From Adineta steineri (Eukaryota; Rotifera; Eurotatoria; Adinetida; Adinetidae): a stretch of DNA of 64,000 bases. The position numbers were made by a program, and so were the translations under genes. The notes below the pieces were generated by a model that had not been told where the DNA came from, did no database searches, and saw nothing but the letters and a program-made list of their open reading frames with translations. The stretch is from the NCBI GenBank assembly GCA_905250115.1, contig CAJNOI010000281.1, positions 1 through 64,000 of the forward strand. The letters are read 5' to 3'. Positions 11,504 to 24,336 of this stretch are shown one piece after another; the first letter of the stretch is position 1; every line of letters starts with the position of its first letter.

Positions 11504-13158
11504 CTTTCAGTTGCCTTACTCTTTTTCTTACAAGTAATTCAAATTCCAAACAATATTTTAGCTAGAAGTACTGTCAGCTTGTGATGTTCGCGAACTATTT
11601 TCTTCCATATTTTTACTGAATTATTACATACCTTAATATTCGATTCCAAGTAAAAAAGAATATTTTTGTTTTTCTACTGTTGCAGATTAATTTATCAGAA
11701 TTAACAAGAGTTACAACTGATACAATAATTTTAATTATTCTTTTAAATGCTCTGTTAGTTTTATAGTGTAATTTTTCATATTATTTAATTATTTTCATAG
11801 TGTCCATCGGATTTAAAATATATTATTATTGAAATATTTTAGTTACTAGAAACTTCGAAGTAAGTTCATGGATGGTATAGATGAATATATCTGTAAATAA
11901 CAACAACAGATAATCTAAAACAAAATCAATAATCATATCAGATATACGAACTAAAAAGGATGAAAATGTTGATGAAGTTAACAAAATACTTACATTCAAC
12001 TTACCTAATTTTTATATGAATATATATTTTAATGAAGGAGAATCAACAATAAGACAATTTCTATTTGATATTTCTTCGTGATTAATAATTATCTCATTGT
12101 TAGTCTTAAATTTATTAATTCAAACCACTCTAAAAAATGAAATTGATTAGTGCAGAATATCTACAGAGAAGTGTCGTTGAAATATGAAGACAAAACTGTA
12201 CACAGATCTACTTTTTCTTCCTCATTTGAATTTATTTCACAGAGTATGCGACCATTGAAGTTTGTCCTTAACCCTTTGGTTACGAGTTTTTTTTTAATTA
12301 AGATGGTGTTTTGTTTTTCGTTCCAAAACAGTCTGGAATAAATTTTATTAGCATATAATAGTATTCGGAAATGATTAAGAATATAATAGTCTTCAATACA
12401 ACCTATCACACTAATAGTATGTATCGGTACGCTTTTTCTCACATCTGCTTGTATGACTACAAACTACACAAGATCTTTGTGCAATATTTTCTGTTGAATT
12501 TCATGAAAATCAGGACGGGTATGGGTCTGGTTGAGGTTAAGAGAAGGGATACTCACACCCACACCAACTCTCGAACTTATGAACTTGAACTGTCAGCAGC
12601 CTAACTAATATATATCATTAAATAAAGATAAATTATAAAACAGTATAATTAATATCTATTTCGTATTTTTTTTCGACCTTGATGAACATGTCAAAAAACG
12701 TATAGTTCTAGTCTTGGAAATAAAGAACTAATAGAAGGATATTAACTTCACTACTAAGTCTCTAAGAACAACAATAACAAGTTCATCGACATCATTCACT
12801 ATATTTCAAAATTCAGTACTTATTTAATATTCAATTTGATTGCTGAATCGATCATCACATAACTGCCGAAGACACACATCTTTTTTTCCTTACTTTCTAT
12901 AATGATTAATTTATTCGAGACATATAAATATATGAATACAATAAGAACAATAGATTAAATGATCTAATCGATAATTTATCTATCACAAGAATAATTAGTG
13001 AACAAAGATGTCTCTCATAGTTACAAGGAAAACTCTGTTTGTCTTCTATTGGTTTTTTTTCCAATTTTTGTTGGTTTCCTAGGAATAAAAAAACCGTCCG
13101 CCATTCATCACACTTCTTTTTTCTTTCAAACTACTTGGAGTAAAATTTAATTCTAGTA
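11504..13158. other. Intergenic region
   Basis: AT-rich, no convincing gene. Small frames around 12150-12600 have no family features. One short G/C fold-back lies at 12515-12565. Confidence 0.5.
12515..12565. repeat. Short fold-back with telomere-like arms (copy C)
   Basis: A G-rich arm ACGGGTATGGGTCTGG and a C-rich arm CTCACACCCACACC flank a short spacer. Weaker match than other copies, but in the same G-then-C order. Confidence 0.35.
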
Positions 13159-13888
13159 ATGGCAAGTACTTTACCACCTTATATAAAATACTTGTCGGCT
13201 TTTGTATTGATCTTTGGTATACTTTATAAATATGAAATTCCTACAACTGATAATAAAACATTTTTATTAACAAAAAAATCTACATTGCAATATAATAAAT
13301 CACATGTCTATCAGATAATAACAAATATCGATCGTTATGCATTGGTTTGTTATTCAAAAAATAACTTTAAAACTTTTTTTTCTTATTTATGAATCTTTCA
13401 TGTAGTGGTATCCGAATGTAGTTCGTGTTGAACAGAGCAAACCAATATCATCCGGATCTAAAAAACAGGTCGATGGCAAATATCAATTAATTACTAAAAT
13501 ACCATTGATTGGTTTGTGTTTAATTTAAATTAAGAGAAATTTTTTTAACACATTCATAAATAGGTGATATATCATCGGAATTAACTATTCATACAAAGGA
13601 TCGACCAAAACGATTTGTTTATTCAGTTGATTCATGGTTACTTGAAGTAAATTCAATTGAATTAAAAGATAATTCAAATAATATCAATTCAACTGATATT
13701 CAATGGACCGTATATACAAAACGACGTAGTATGCTTTTTCAGGTAAATAAAAATATTAATATGTTCATTTTATTTAATTGATATTCTTTTTCTTTTAGTA
13801 TTTAATTTTACCATTTGCTAAATTTTATAAAAATCAACTTGTTCGTGAAGCACTCTTTACACTTATGCTACAAATTCGTAATCTTTAA
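13159..13888 (+). CDS. START-like (SRPBCC/COQ10-type) small membrane-anchored protein
   Basis: Exons 13159-13344, 13406-13511, 13564-13742 and 13799-13888 join to 186 residues. An N-terminal hydrophobic segment (about 8-24) suggests a membrane or mitochondrial anchor. The rest resembles the SRPBCC fold of polyketide cyclase/COQ10-type lipid-binding proteins: an N-terminal strand ending in HVYQIITNIDRYALWYP, a basic G-x-Y strand, a D-R-P-K-R-F strand and a long C-terminal amphipathic helix (residues about 160-186). The family is inferred from pattern only. No catalytic residues are expected; a hydrophobic ligand is plausible. The exact family and the first intron boundary are the least certain points. 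Confidence 0.6.
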
Positions 13889-14608
13889 TTGTGATAATGA
13901 TAAACACTGATTAATTTTTGCTTTTGTTTTGTGATATAACATAACGTCAAATACCATAAACTAATAAATAAATTTATACTAGCTTGATATTAAAATTTTA
14001 ACTAAAGAAAATACTTCATAGCATGATGACACTAGCAGTTTTTTTTTCATAATTTACCGAAGAAAAACAAACACATCTTCAATAATCAATATTGATTTAA
14101 GATTGAAAATATATCTGCTAAAACACATAATATGTAACTTGAATGGTTGGAATGTGTGAATTACGTTATCTACTTTTACTTTAATTTACTAAAAATTAAA
14201 AAGATGACCATGGTGGGTCTCGATCCCACGACTTTCGCGTTACTCAATGCTGTTATCTACTGATTTACACGGGCAATGAAAGAATTTTAAAACGTTCAAA
14301 AAGATTTAATTGATGTATCGCTTTGAGTGACATATGACACACCCTGATCAATAGGCCACAAGTGTTCATAGCAGGAGACTTATGTTTTTAATGATCATCA
14401 ATTTGTATAAGATGCTCGAGGGCAGATTAAATGTCAATCAATACTATGTATGTCGAAAAGTCAACGCCCTCTATCACGTGAAACATTCATGTAATTCATC
14501 ATAAATAAGAGTTATTTAAAAGTATATTATGTTCTATAAATTTTTATTTTAATAATCACAACACAAATAAACACTACATAAATATTTTCACTGTCTAATA
14601 CTGTTATT
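13889..14608. other. Intergenic region
   Basis: Separates the convergent START-like and Ig/FN3 genes. It contains only the degenerate tRNA-like sequence listed separately. Confidence 0.45.
14205..14274 (-). tRNA. Degenerate tRNA-like sequence (possible tRNA pseudogene or SINE head)
   Basis: On the minus strand there is a perfect T arm (GTGGG, loop ATCGAGA, CCCAC), an acceptor stem pairing at 6 of 7 positions (including one G-T), and an A-box-like word (ATCAGTAGATA). The D stem does not pair, and the anticodon stem is broken, so no anticodon can be assigned. It is probably not a working tRNA. Confidence 0.35.
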
Positions 14609-17600
14609 CTAAACCACAACTTCATAAACAGTTTTTTTATTCAATTGATCAAATTTTAATGGTGTTGAATAGATATTTTCAGTATTATTATCTTCTTTAG
14701 TTTTTATTGCATAAAATGGAAAACCATAATTTATATTTTCACTTTGAGAAGTATGTAAATGATGATCAGATTGATTAAAATCTGTTACTGTTAAGTGTTC
14801 ACTATTTGATAATGAAGTTATTATCGGATCATTTGAATCATTGCATAGATTTCCTTCAAAAAAGAAGATTTATTATTTGTAAACTAAAAATATTTCAAGA
14901 AAAGAGATATACCTTGAAGTTGATCAAGTTTTAAATAAGATGATGGTTTCGGTTGTTGTTCAGGATATGTTACATTTGAAAAGAATTTTGTTGAGTTATT
15001 ATTTGGAATTGATTCAATAATAATTGGACTTTGAGAAGATTTTTTACTAACTATACTAACTAAATATAAATAAATGCATGAAAATATTTGAATGAAATAT
15101 CTAATCTAACACAAATAAATGAATCACATTTCTCGGGTTAAACAACTAGTTAGAAATTCTCAAAAAAGGTCAATATATATAGGATTCTAACCTAGGGTAT
15201 GAGTTGCATTTCGTCGTTGTTTACGATTAAATATGAAACAAAATATACAAAGTCCACATAGAATAAGTAGAGAAACAACGATGATTGATGATACTAATAT
15301 AAATATCCAATTGAAAGATGTTTCACGTTCTAAAATATATATATATATTATTTGAAATGAAGAAAAACAAAATATTTTGCTCAATTACTTATATCAACTG
15401 AAATACTATCTCCACAAAAATGTTCATATTGATTAAGACATATTGATACATAAAGTATATTATTTAAATCAATTTCATCTAATTTTATAAGTCCACTTGA
15501 TGTTACAATACGTTGACATATATATGTTTGATTTGTGATTTCAATTCGAATGCATAATGGAATTTTAATTGTTGAAAAACTTGTATCATTTAAACCATAA
15601 TGTAGAGTTTTTTCAAATAAATATATTGATGAATGTTCAAGAATTGATAAATCTAATAATATAAAAAAGATTTTAATACAAGAATAATCATACATATTTA
15701 ATTAACCTTCTCTTTTTATTGGTAGATCTTTTGTTTGAACACGAAGAAACGCATTCGTTGAACTTTGTCCTAATTTATTATACGCGCGAACAGTTATGTT
15801 GTAATATTCCAAATGTTGAAGATCTAAATCATAATAGAAAACTTAAAAAAGTATACTTCAAGTATCAATGTGTTATTATGAATTAATGAGATTTTATTCA
15901 ATTATAAAAATATCGCATTTGTCGATATTCATGAAGTTTTACAACTATAGAACTTACTCGTTAATGTAAAATATGTTTGATTAGTTTCTTTCCATAGAGA
16001 ATTATCAAGTGAAATCCAAAATGATTGTGGCCATCCACCATTATATCCAGCTTTCCATTCTAAACTAATTGTTGAATAACTAATACTTGTTATATTTAAA
16101 TCCGTAGGAGAATCAGGTACATCTAAATATAAAAATAACATATTGGTTTAATATTTCCCAGAAATAAAGAGCAGCTGTCATAGAAATGATTGATTGATAA
16201 GCTATTAATACAGGAAAAATCTCCCTTCTGTGAACAGTTGGAAGTATATGTCTATATGATATGATAATGATCGATAAAAGAGCAAACACAGTATGAAATA
16301 CGATTCGAACTTAAGATTAAAGTGTATGTCAATATACCTTTTGATCTCAGTTGGATAGTTGTAGAATTATATCCTAATTTATTGTTTGCATTACATGAAT
16401 AAATTCCATAATCTGTATTTGATTGAATTTGTTGAAGAATTAAATATGATAAAGATTGATTTTGTATCATGAAATATTTTGTTGAATTTAATAAAAATTT
16501 ATTTTGAAATTTCCAACGTATTTCCGATTTTGGATATGAATCAATTTCACATTGAAATTTTATATTTGTTTCACGAATATCAGCAGCTATTATTGAATCT
16601 ATTGTATAAACTTTTGGAGCATCTAAAAACAAAAAAAATCGTCTATATATTTATCAAGAAACACTATGTCCTACATTGTACAATAATTTCTGTTTGTGAT
16701 TTATTAAATTTTTCAATTGAACTTCCATTTGAATATTTCAGCGTATTTTTTACCATACATACATAATTTCCTGAATCATATTTTGATACTTTTTCAATAA
16801 TTATCGATGATGTTAATGAACTTGTATTTAATTTTTCATTATTCTTATACCATTGATAATAATCAATCATTGGATAAGATTTAACATTGCATATTAATAT
16901 TAATTTTTCACTTTCATTTATTATTCCACCACCGTTAATTTCAACAATAGGTGAATCTATTTAATACAAGAAATAGTTTTTTTTTAATTTCAAAATGAAT
17001 TTTTTACATTGAACACGTATATATACTGATGAATGACTTTGACCAATTGAGTTTGTTGATGAACATGTATATTCTCCATCATCAGTACGTTTTATAGATT
17101 GTAATGTCAATGAAGAAGAAGTATTACCTTCAAAAACAAAACACGAATAGCAGAAAATTTAGAAAAATAATAAACAAACTTGAAATTAATACACCGTTTT
17201 TTAACCAAACTAATGGTTTTGTGGGCGATGGATTTGAATCAATTGCACAATCGATTGTAAATTGTTCATTTTCAGTAAAAATTAAATTAAGATTTGAAAT
17301 ATTTTTACCATTAGCACGTAAACGAACTTCTGGTTTATCTAATTTAAACAAAAACAAAATATTTTTAAAATAAATAAAATTTTTTTTTAATTACGTAAGA
17401 TATTTAATGCAAAGGAAGTTATCAATGGTTTATCTAAAGCTTGATTTTGTACTTGACAAGTTAATGAACTATTATGTAAATGTTTTTCCAATGGTAAATA
17501 TAATTCACTATATGATTTCGATGTATTTAAATAATTTTTATACAATGATCTAATTAAAAAAAAAGATACATTACGAAGAAACAAAAATCTTTCATTATTA

Positions 17601-18385
17601 CTCATTGATTTTAATTTCATTAATTAACCAATTAAATGTTGGTAATGGATTTCCACCTTGTGTTATACAAAGAAATCTTCCTAGATGATTCTCAATTAAA
17701 CTTGCATTTAATTGTTGAAGATCTGGTTGTGTTGGTTTAGCTATAAAATAAAATGTTATACTAACAATAGTTTATATTATAGATTAGAAGATATGTATAA
17801 CCTTGTTAGACATAATTAGAAACAATTAACAAACAGTCAGATATCAATTTTCTGCTCTATCAATTTCAAGGTACAACTATCCAGCTGTTTAAATGTCATA
17901 TACATACTTAAAACAGTCAATAGAACATTGATTGATAAAGCTTGATCAAAATTTTGACATAAATATCGTCCACTATCTTGATCAACTACTGTTTTTATAA
18001 TTAAATCATATTTATCAGTTATTTCATATTTTTTTCGTTCACCAGATATATCTTTATTGACAGATATAACAGTATCACCTTTTAACCTATTTATTAATTT
18101 AATTAGAAGAAACAAAAAAATATATATTTCATCTTCTTACCACATAACACGATCACGTTCATTTAATTGTTGAAATCGACATGAAAGTACGACATCATGA
18201 CCTTGTTTTTCAGTAATTGTTCTTGAATCAACTATTTTTGATGCTTCAATTAATTGAGTAATCAATAAAAAGACTAAATTAAATTTTATAATAGATATAT
18301 TCAATAATATATTTGTAAGAAACTTACCAATGATTGTTATTTGATACATTTGTAAAAATGAAATGAACACGTTAATCTGTCTCAA
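14609..18385 (-). CDS. Nephrin/Kirrel-like Ig and FN3 transmembrane adhesion receptor
   Basis: Fifteen exons (18385-18328, 18273-18141, 18086-17908, 17740-17602, 17549-17395, 17338-17180, 17127-17008, 16956-16675, 16622-16338, 16122-15958, 15823-15707, 15652-15389, 15329-15192, 15059-14913, 14853-14609) join in frame to 861 residues. Order: signal peptide; five Ig domains, each with a Cys, a Trp, and a D-x-G-x-Y-x-C end (about 25-505); one FN3 domain (about 505-600); a linker with Cys residues; a transmembrane helix (about 695-720) followed by basic residues; and a cytoplasmic tail ending EVVV, which could bind a PDZ domain. Several domains start with the VQY-x-P linker typical of the nephrin/Kirrel group. 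Inter-domain introns are phase 1. A cell-cell adhesion role is inferred. Confidence 0.85.
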
Positions 18386-20057
18386 AGTGTAGAGGTGAAA
18401 TTATATTATGTTACGTCAAGTTAAAGTTCAACATAAGAATTTTTATGTATTCGCTTTTTTTTCTCGATCCGAATAGAAATGAATTTGTAAATAAACTAGA
18501 TGACGAATAAAAAAGGATCAGCTCGATTGAAAAGGATAGAAATAATTATGATTTCTTTGCTTCTATATCAATGATGAGTAAATATACATTTGGATGGTGA
18601 AAGAAATGAATGAACAACTACATCCTCTTCTTTTTCTTCCTACTCTTGTGTGTCTCTCTCTCTAGAGAGAGCGACAGAGGAGAAGAAGAATAAAGAAAAC
18701 AGACAAATCTATTACGTTATGTACAGAACTCTTTAATAACATTTTTACATTTAAAGTCATTTTGCCAAGATGGTTTAATAATTGTCTCTTGAGCTTTAAA
18801 TCTTGAACAGATGATTTGCGCATAATTGTTAAGAACAATCCTATCTTAATTTGCTCAAAAATGTTCATTGGATTGATCTCCTAAGGCAATGTTTGATTTG
18901 ATTTCGAGAAAGAAGTGTTAGAATTATTAACCTTTAAATTTACTCTTTTCTTTCTACATATTTCTATTCATTTATTTGACATATATATCTTCATCAGAAA
19001 CTTTTCATATTTATTTTACACCTTAATATAAAAAAACCAAGAAGTTTATTACATATAGGAGTGATTAAGTCACCTATGTACATCACAGTATGTGGCTTCA
19101 TTATTTTTTCTATAACAAAAAAAAAAAAAAATGAAGGAAAGCCATTCTTAGTCTATATAACTTTTAATCATAGTCTGTACAATTGTTTCAACTCTTTTTT
19201 TCTTCTATTATCATCATCATATCCGGATTCGTCTTTTCTTTTTATACTTATGTTGACGCCGGCACATATAAAGTGATTGAGATGATGTCACTTCATAATA
19301 AAATCTATTACTTCTATGTATCTTATTAAAGTAAAGACGAAGAAGAAGAAGAAGAAGATTACAATGAGTAAATGATGGATGTTTATTTATGTTTATCAAG
19401 AGTATTGAGATGATATTACGTCAATTTTCTTTTTTTTTATTTGTTTATTTTTTCATCATGATCTTGATATATAAATTGATGTGAAGGACAGCACTGTGTA
19501 TCATTCAGAAGAATAGCTTTGTTATAATAGATGAATATCAATTAGATATATTGTATACGATATATATGTATAATGTGATTTTATCAGTCTCTTTTCTACA
19601 TTAATATTCAATACTAGAGATTTGTTTAACATGAATGTATACTATCAAATAGTTGTTTCTTTTCTTCTTTTTTTATTTGATTAGTAATAAGATTATGTTT
19701 GATGTAATATTATATATTATGATAGATGTCAAAGTTCAATGTTTACTCCACTGAGACTTTGTAATAATAGGAGATCTGCATAAAATCAAATCGAATGATA
19801 GTGATCATCAACTGCAAAAATAATTGAACATGCAATGTCTAGTGCTCATTTATCAAAGAATATGTTTATACCCAGTCAATATTTCGATACTCGATTTTGA
19901 ATCGAGAGTATTTAGTTTATCTTTTACTAATAAACTATTTACACATATATGTATATATATACTATGGTTGAAACTATAAAAAACGTATGAATCATGCATA
20001 AACAGATTATTTGAAAGACAAATGAGTTAAAAATAAGAATTGTCATTAAATAACATT
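18386..20057. other. Intergenic region upstream of the adhesion receptor
   Basis: No gene seen. It contains a CT-rich tract with a small palindrome (CTCTCTAGAGAGAG near 18655-18670) and poly-A/T and GAA runs. It should hold the promoter of the minus-strand receptor. Confidence 0.45.
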
Positions 20058-21125
20058 TTATGTAGTTTGTTGAAGATTTAATTGTTGTTTAAATTGATGA
20101 ACAAGACGAGCTAAATGATCATTACGTTCACGTAAATATCGAATAAGATCTCCTTGTTTTTCAAGAACATTTTCTGTATATGTTTCATCACTAGAGAAAA
20201 AAACGTTTTTTTTCTTACTATAAATAATTAAATTACGAAAAACATACCGATAACCAATTTCATTAGCTGATGTTTGTGATGTAACAAAAGTTGAAAGTAT
20301 ATCATCTTGTCTTGCATCTGGATATGCACGTTCTTTATTAAATTTAATAGTAATAACTTAGAAAAAAAAAAGAAAAACATATCAATTATGAAATACAATA
20401 TAAAAAATTCTTACCAAGATACCATAGAAGTACAATTAAGGTAATTAGTACTTCAATAGTCGAAAGAATTGCAAGACAATGCCATGGTTGAAATGGTAAT
20501 ATCGATGTTTGATAATCTTCAAGTAATTTAATCATAGCAACAAGAATTGCATTACCTGTTGAGATAATAATTAAAGGTGTACGTCTTAAATTCCTTGTTC
20601 GACGATAAAATTCAAGATAACCATTACGTCGAGATAAATCTTGATGATAGTGATATAAACTAAATAAAAACAATTATAATTAATACTTCAGCTTAAAAAT
20701 ATTTTATCTTTATATCATACCGATCAAATGCAACAGTGACAATATAAGCACCAGCATGTATATATAATGAAATATTGTATGGTGAATGATAACGACATAT
20801 TTCCGTTTCTATTTTTCTATCGTAACATAAAAATGGAAATAGTACAATGACCGTTTCAAATGCAATCTAATAAAAAAATTTCTTATAAATTTAAATTTAA
20901 ATTTGTTCCAGTTACCACAAATAAAATATGAATTATAATAAAAGCAGTTGTTCGTATTCGTCGATATTGTTGTTCTGTAGTTGCAATAAGAGGAATATCC
21001 TCTTGTATAACATCTTCATTTATATTGATCAATCGATCATCAAATGACATTCCCTTGATAGAGAAATGTTTAGAGACGAAGAAGAAAAAAAAAATTAATT
21101 TAACATACTCCTCCGCTTCGTCCAT
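20058..21125 (-). CDS. TMEM192: TMEM192-like lysosomal membrane protein
   Basis: Exons 21125-21105, 21053-20916, 20866-20721, 20659-20415, 20356-20248 and 20190-20058 give 263 residues, close to the 271 of human TMEM192. Four hydrophobic helices are visible. Matching features include the acidic N-terminus with D-I-P-L, the AGAYIVTVAFDR region after helix 2, the Y-x-x-RTRNL-x-R-x-P segment with STGNAIL, and a C-terminal coiled coil (ENVLEKQGDLIRYLRERN). In vertebrates it is a lysosomal/late-endosomal membrane protein that forms homodimers. The first exon is only 7 codons. Translation could instead begin at the Met early in exon 2. A CTCTCTTTTTTAG acceptor-like site lies 23 bp before the ATG, consistent with trans-splicing downstream of the FCP1-like gene. 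Confidence 0.88.
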
Positions 21126-21224
21126 GTTGTGTATTTAAACTAACCATCTAAAAAAGAGAGACAAAAGAAAACAAAACAAGTACTCTAGTATAAGAAGGAA
21201 TATTATATAGTCTAAAGAAAATTA

Positions 21225-21974
21225 TCACCAGCCTGAACCCCAAGAATCATCTGTTTTCTTTTCCATTTCTTTTAAAGGTGGATCATTATATGGATGTTGT
21301 TCAACATATTCAGCAACCGTTCCGTTCCATTTTAATAAACCCTCTAACCATGTTTTTAATTCACCATCTGTATTTAAAACATTATCTTCATATACTTTTA
21401 GATTATGATTATCATCATATAATTCAAATAATTTCCATGAACGTGGATGTATAGCTGTATACTGTGGATTATCACGTACTTTTAATTTATTATCATCAAT
21501 TAATAATGTATGATCACGTAAATCAGTATTTTTTGGTTGATTCATTAACCATCGTTCATTTATATCGACTGTTTCCCAAACAGATGATAAACGTTTATAA
21601 AATGACCTAGCTTTTTTTGGATCTGTTGCTGTTGGATCATCTTCAACATGACAATTTTGTTGATCCCACCAAAATAATAAACGATCACGTTCATGTTCAT
21701 CAGGTAATATATATTTAACAATAGGATCAATATTAAATTTTAAAACTGATGACCATATAGCAACATGAAAATGTTCCATTAACCAATCAAGAAATTCTTT
21801 TACATTAGGACGAAACCATACTGCAAAATTTCCTATACGTTCAGGACGAGTTAAATAATTACTCTCATATTGTTCAGTTAATAAACGTTTGCATTTCACA
21901 TATTCATCTTTATAAAGACGATGAACAAGAAGACCATTAAGATCAAGTATTATTAATCGTTTTAGTTGAGACAT
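21225..21974 (-). CDS. FCP1-like HAD-family (NLI-interacting factor type) protein
   Basis: A single exon encodes 249 residues spanning an FCP1 homology domain. Visible motifs: hydrophobic strand then DLNGLLVH (residues 11-18), F-R-P-N-V-x-E-F-L-D-W, VAIWSS, and the C-terminal LLIDDN. FCP1/SCP phosphatases use D-x-D-G-T; here the second Asp is Asn13 and Thr is Leu, so the acid/base residue is missing and phosphatase activity is doubtful. Plant and invertebrate members with DLNG are common. It lies 99 bp upstream of TMEM192 on the same strand, suggesting a shared transcript. Function beyond the family is not known. Confidence 0.8.
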   Translation of the reverse strand: MSQLKRLIILDLNGLLVHRLYKDEYVKCKRLLTEQYESNYLTRPERIGNFAVWFRPNVKEFLDWLMEHFHVAIWSSVLKFNIDPIVKYILPDEHERDRLLFWWDQQNCHVEDDPTATDPKKARSFYKRLSSVWETVDINERWLMNQPKNTDLRDHTLLIDDNKLKVRDNPQYTAIHPRSWKLFELYDDNHNLKVYEDNVLNTDGELKTWLEGLLKWNGTVAEYVEQHPYNDPPLKEMEKKTDDSWGSGW

Positions 21975-22295
21975 ATTTAAATAAAGTAAATTGATGAAAC
22001 TTTTTCGGTAATGAGTGAATCATTGAGAATATTTGTATTGGTAACAATTATTAATCAATCCTATAATTGTAGATGTCAGTTTAACATAAATTGTTAGAGA
22101 TGATATTATTAATAAAAATACATATGATCGAATGTTAAGTATATTTTTTTATTTACGTATATATTTTCATATAAATTATATGTTATACTTAAATTTGATC
22201 AGTTGTTTATGTGACTAATGATTAAAATTTATGTTATCATCATTACTTCTGTTCTTTTTTTTCACTTTCGAGATCTTTGAACTTAAGGTGATAAA
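21975..22295. other. Divergent promoter region
   Basis: 321 bp between the minus-strand FCP1-like/TMEM192 pair and the plus-strand MFSD1-to-HIT block, so it probably holds both promoters. The MFSD1 side ends with a T-run and CTTAAG shortly before the ATG. No TATA box that I would trust. Confidence 0.4.
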
Positions 22296-24142
22296 ATGGA
22301 AGATTCAACAGCAATTAATAATGAACACGAACAATTAGTTAATCGACAAGCAGATCATACTGGTATACTGAATCCACGTGGACCATATTTAAAATGGATA
22401 GCTGTATTTTTTATGTGCTTCTTATCATTTGGTATGAAATAATTGGCATTTTTCATAAACAAACCCCTATTTTATATTTTATTTTAGGATCATATTATTG
22501 TTATGATAATCCGGCTGGTTTACAAGATGTAATGAAAGATGATTTAAAAATTTCTTCAACAACTTTTACATCATTTTATTCTTGGTACTCATGGCCTAAC
22601 GTTGTGTAAATTAAAATAATAATTATTATATTAAGTTTTTATTTTTTTATTTCGAAATTCGTAGACTTGCTGCTGTCGGTGGTATACTAATTGATAAGTG
22701 GCTAGGAGTAGCTCGTGGAGCAACAGTATTTTGTGCATTTATTCTTGTTGGACAAGTTATTTTTGGTCTTGGTGGTTATTGGCGTTTAATATGGCTGATG
22801 AATGTTGGTCGATTTATATTTGGTATTGGTGGTGAATCACTTTCAAGTGCACAAAATGCATATGCTGTTTCATGGTTTTTTGGAAAACAATTAAATTTTG
22901 TATTTGGTCTACAACTTTCATTTGCTCGTGTGGTTTGTATTCTGTTAATTTCTTAAAAAACAAAAAAAATGAATTAAATTCATTTGCTATTTTTTTTCTA
23001 AAGGGAAGTTTAGTAAATATGAATACAATTCATCGTATTTATGATTCACTTGGTTCAGATCTAACTGGTCCACATCGTATTGGTACAACACTTTTAATTG
23101 CCGTATCAACATGTTTTATTTCGCTAGCATGTGCACTTATTCTTTGGTCATTAGATAATCGACGAAAAAAAGTTGTTCAAGAAGATAATCCACCAGATCC
23201 AAGTTTGAATATTAAAATTCTTATTTATTATATTTTTTTGCTTTTTTTTTCTAGATGATGAATTTCATATTAAAGGTATGTTTATTGAAAATAATTACAT
23301 ATATATATATTATTTCGTTTATTTTTTAGATATTCGACATTTTTCTGCTTCACTTTACTGTGTATTTATTATTTGTGTATTTTATTATGTTGCTATATTT
23401 CCATTTATTGCTGCAGCACAATTACTTTTTGAATCGAAATATAATTTATCACCTGCTTGGTCAAATGCATGTAATAGTTTAGTTTATTTGATGTATGTTT
23501 AAAATAAAAATAAGATATTATAAAAAAAAATTTTTTATTTTGTTTTAAGGTCAGCTATTCTTTCACCATTCCTTGGTTATGTTGTTGATTTAACTGGTAG
23601 AAATCTTTTTTGGTTAATGGGTAGTATAACAACAACAATAATTGCACATGCACTTCTTGCATTTCTATTTGTTCATCCTGTTGTACCTCTTGTTTTAATG
23701 GGCATATCTTATTCAATATTAGCAGCATCACTTTGGCCAATGGTTGCTTTTCTTGTTCCCAAAAAAATGTTAGGTACAGCATATGGTTTTATGCAATCGA
23801 TTCAAAATCTAGGTCTTGCTGTCATGTAAGCATTTCTTATGATTTTTAATACAGAAAATATTATTGTTTTCTTTTAGGAATATATTTACTGGTTTAATTC
23901 TTGATAGTTATGGTTATTTTATGCTTGAAATCTTCTTTATCATTTGTCTTGAAGTTGCTTTATTAGCAGCTGCATTTCTTTATGTTTATAATTCAGTTAA
24001 AAAAGGTATGCTCAATGATTCACCAACCGTTCGACGTGCTAAACAAGCTGAAGTTGAGGGTAAAACCGATACTACAATAAACAATGTTGTTGATTCACCA
24101 TTATCACCTGATGGAGGCTATGACAACTATTCTAATGCTTAA
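22296..24142 (+). CDS. MFSD1: MFSD1-like lysosomal major facilitator transporter
   Basis: Eight exons (22296-22431, 22488-22605, 22665-22932, 23004-23202, 23255-23275, 23330-23492, 23550-23825, 23878-24142) give 481 residues (human about 465). Signature segments match MFSD1: GSYYCYDNPAGLQ, WYSWPNVV, GRFIFGIGGESL, QNAYAVSWFFGKQLN, FPFIAA, SLWPMVAF and LGTAYGFMQSIQNLGLA. About 12 transmembrane helices are expected. Vertebrate MFSD1 is a lysosomal dipeptide exporter that works with the glycoprotein GLMP. Exon 5 is a 21-nt microexon in the central loop. A leucine-based lysosomal signal in the N-terminus is not obvious. It is the first gene of a closely spaced co-oriented block. Confidence 0.93.
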
Positions 24143-24336
24143 CAAATTCTTTTTCTTATTATCTATTGAAACTGTCTTTCGAAAACATAAATTATTCTTT
24201 TTTTTTTCTTTATTTTTTGTGATTTATATTAAACATGTGATTATACATATAAAAAAAAACATAGATAGAACAAAATTTTGAATGATTATTCATGTCCTTT
24301 TTACAAACGAAGTTTTAGATTACATAACAATAAAAT

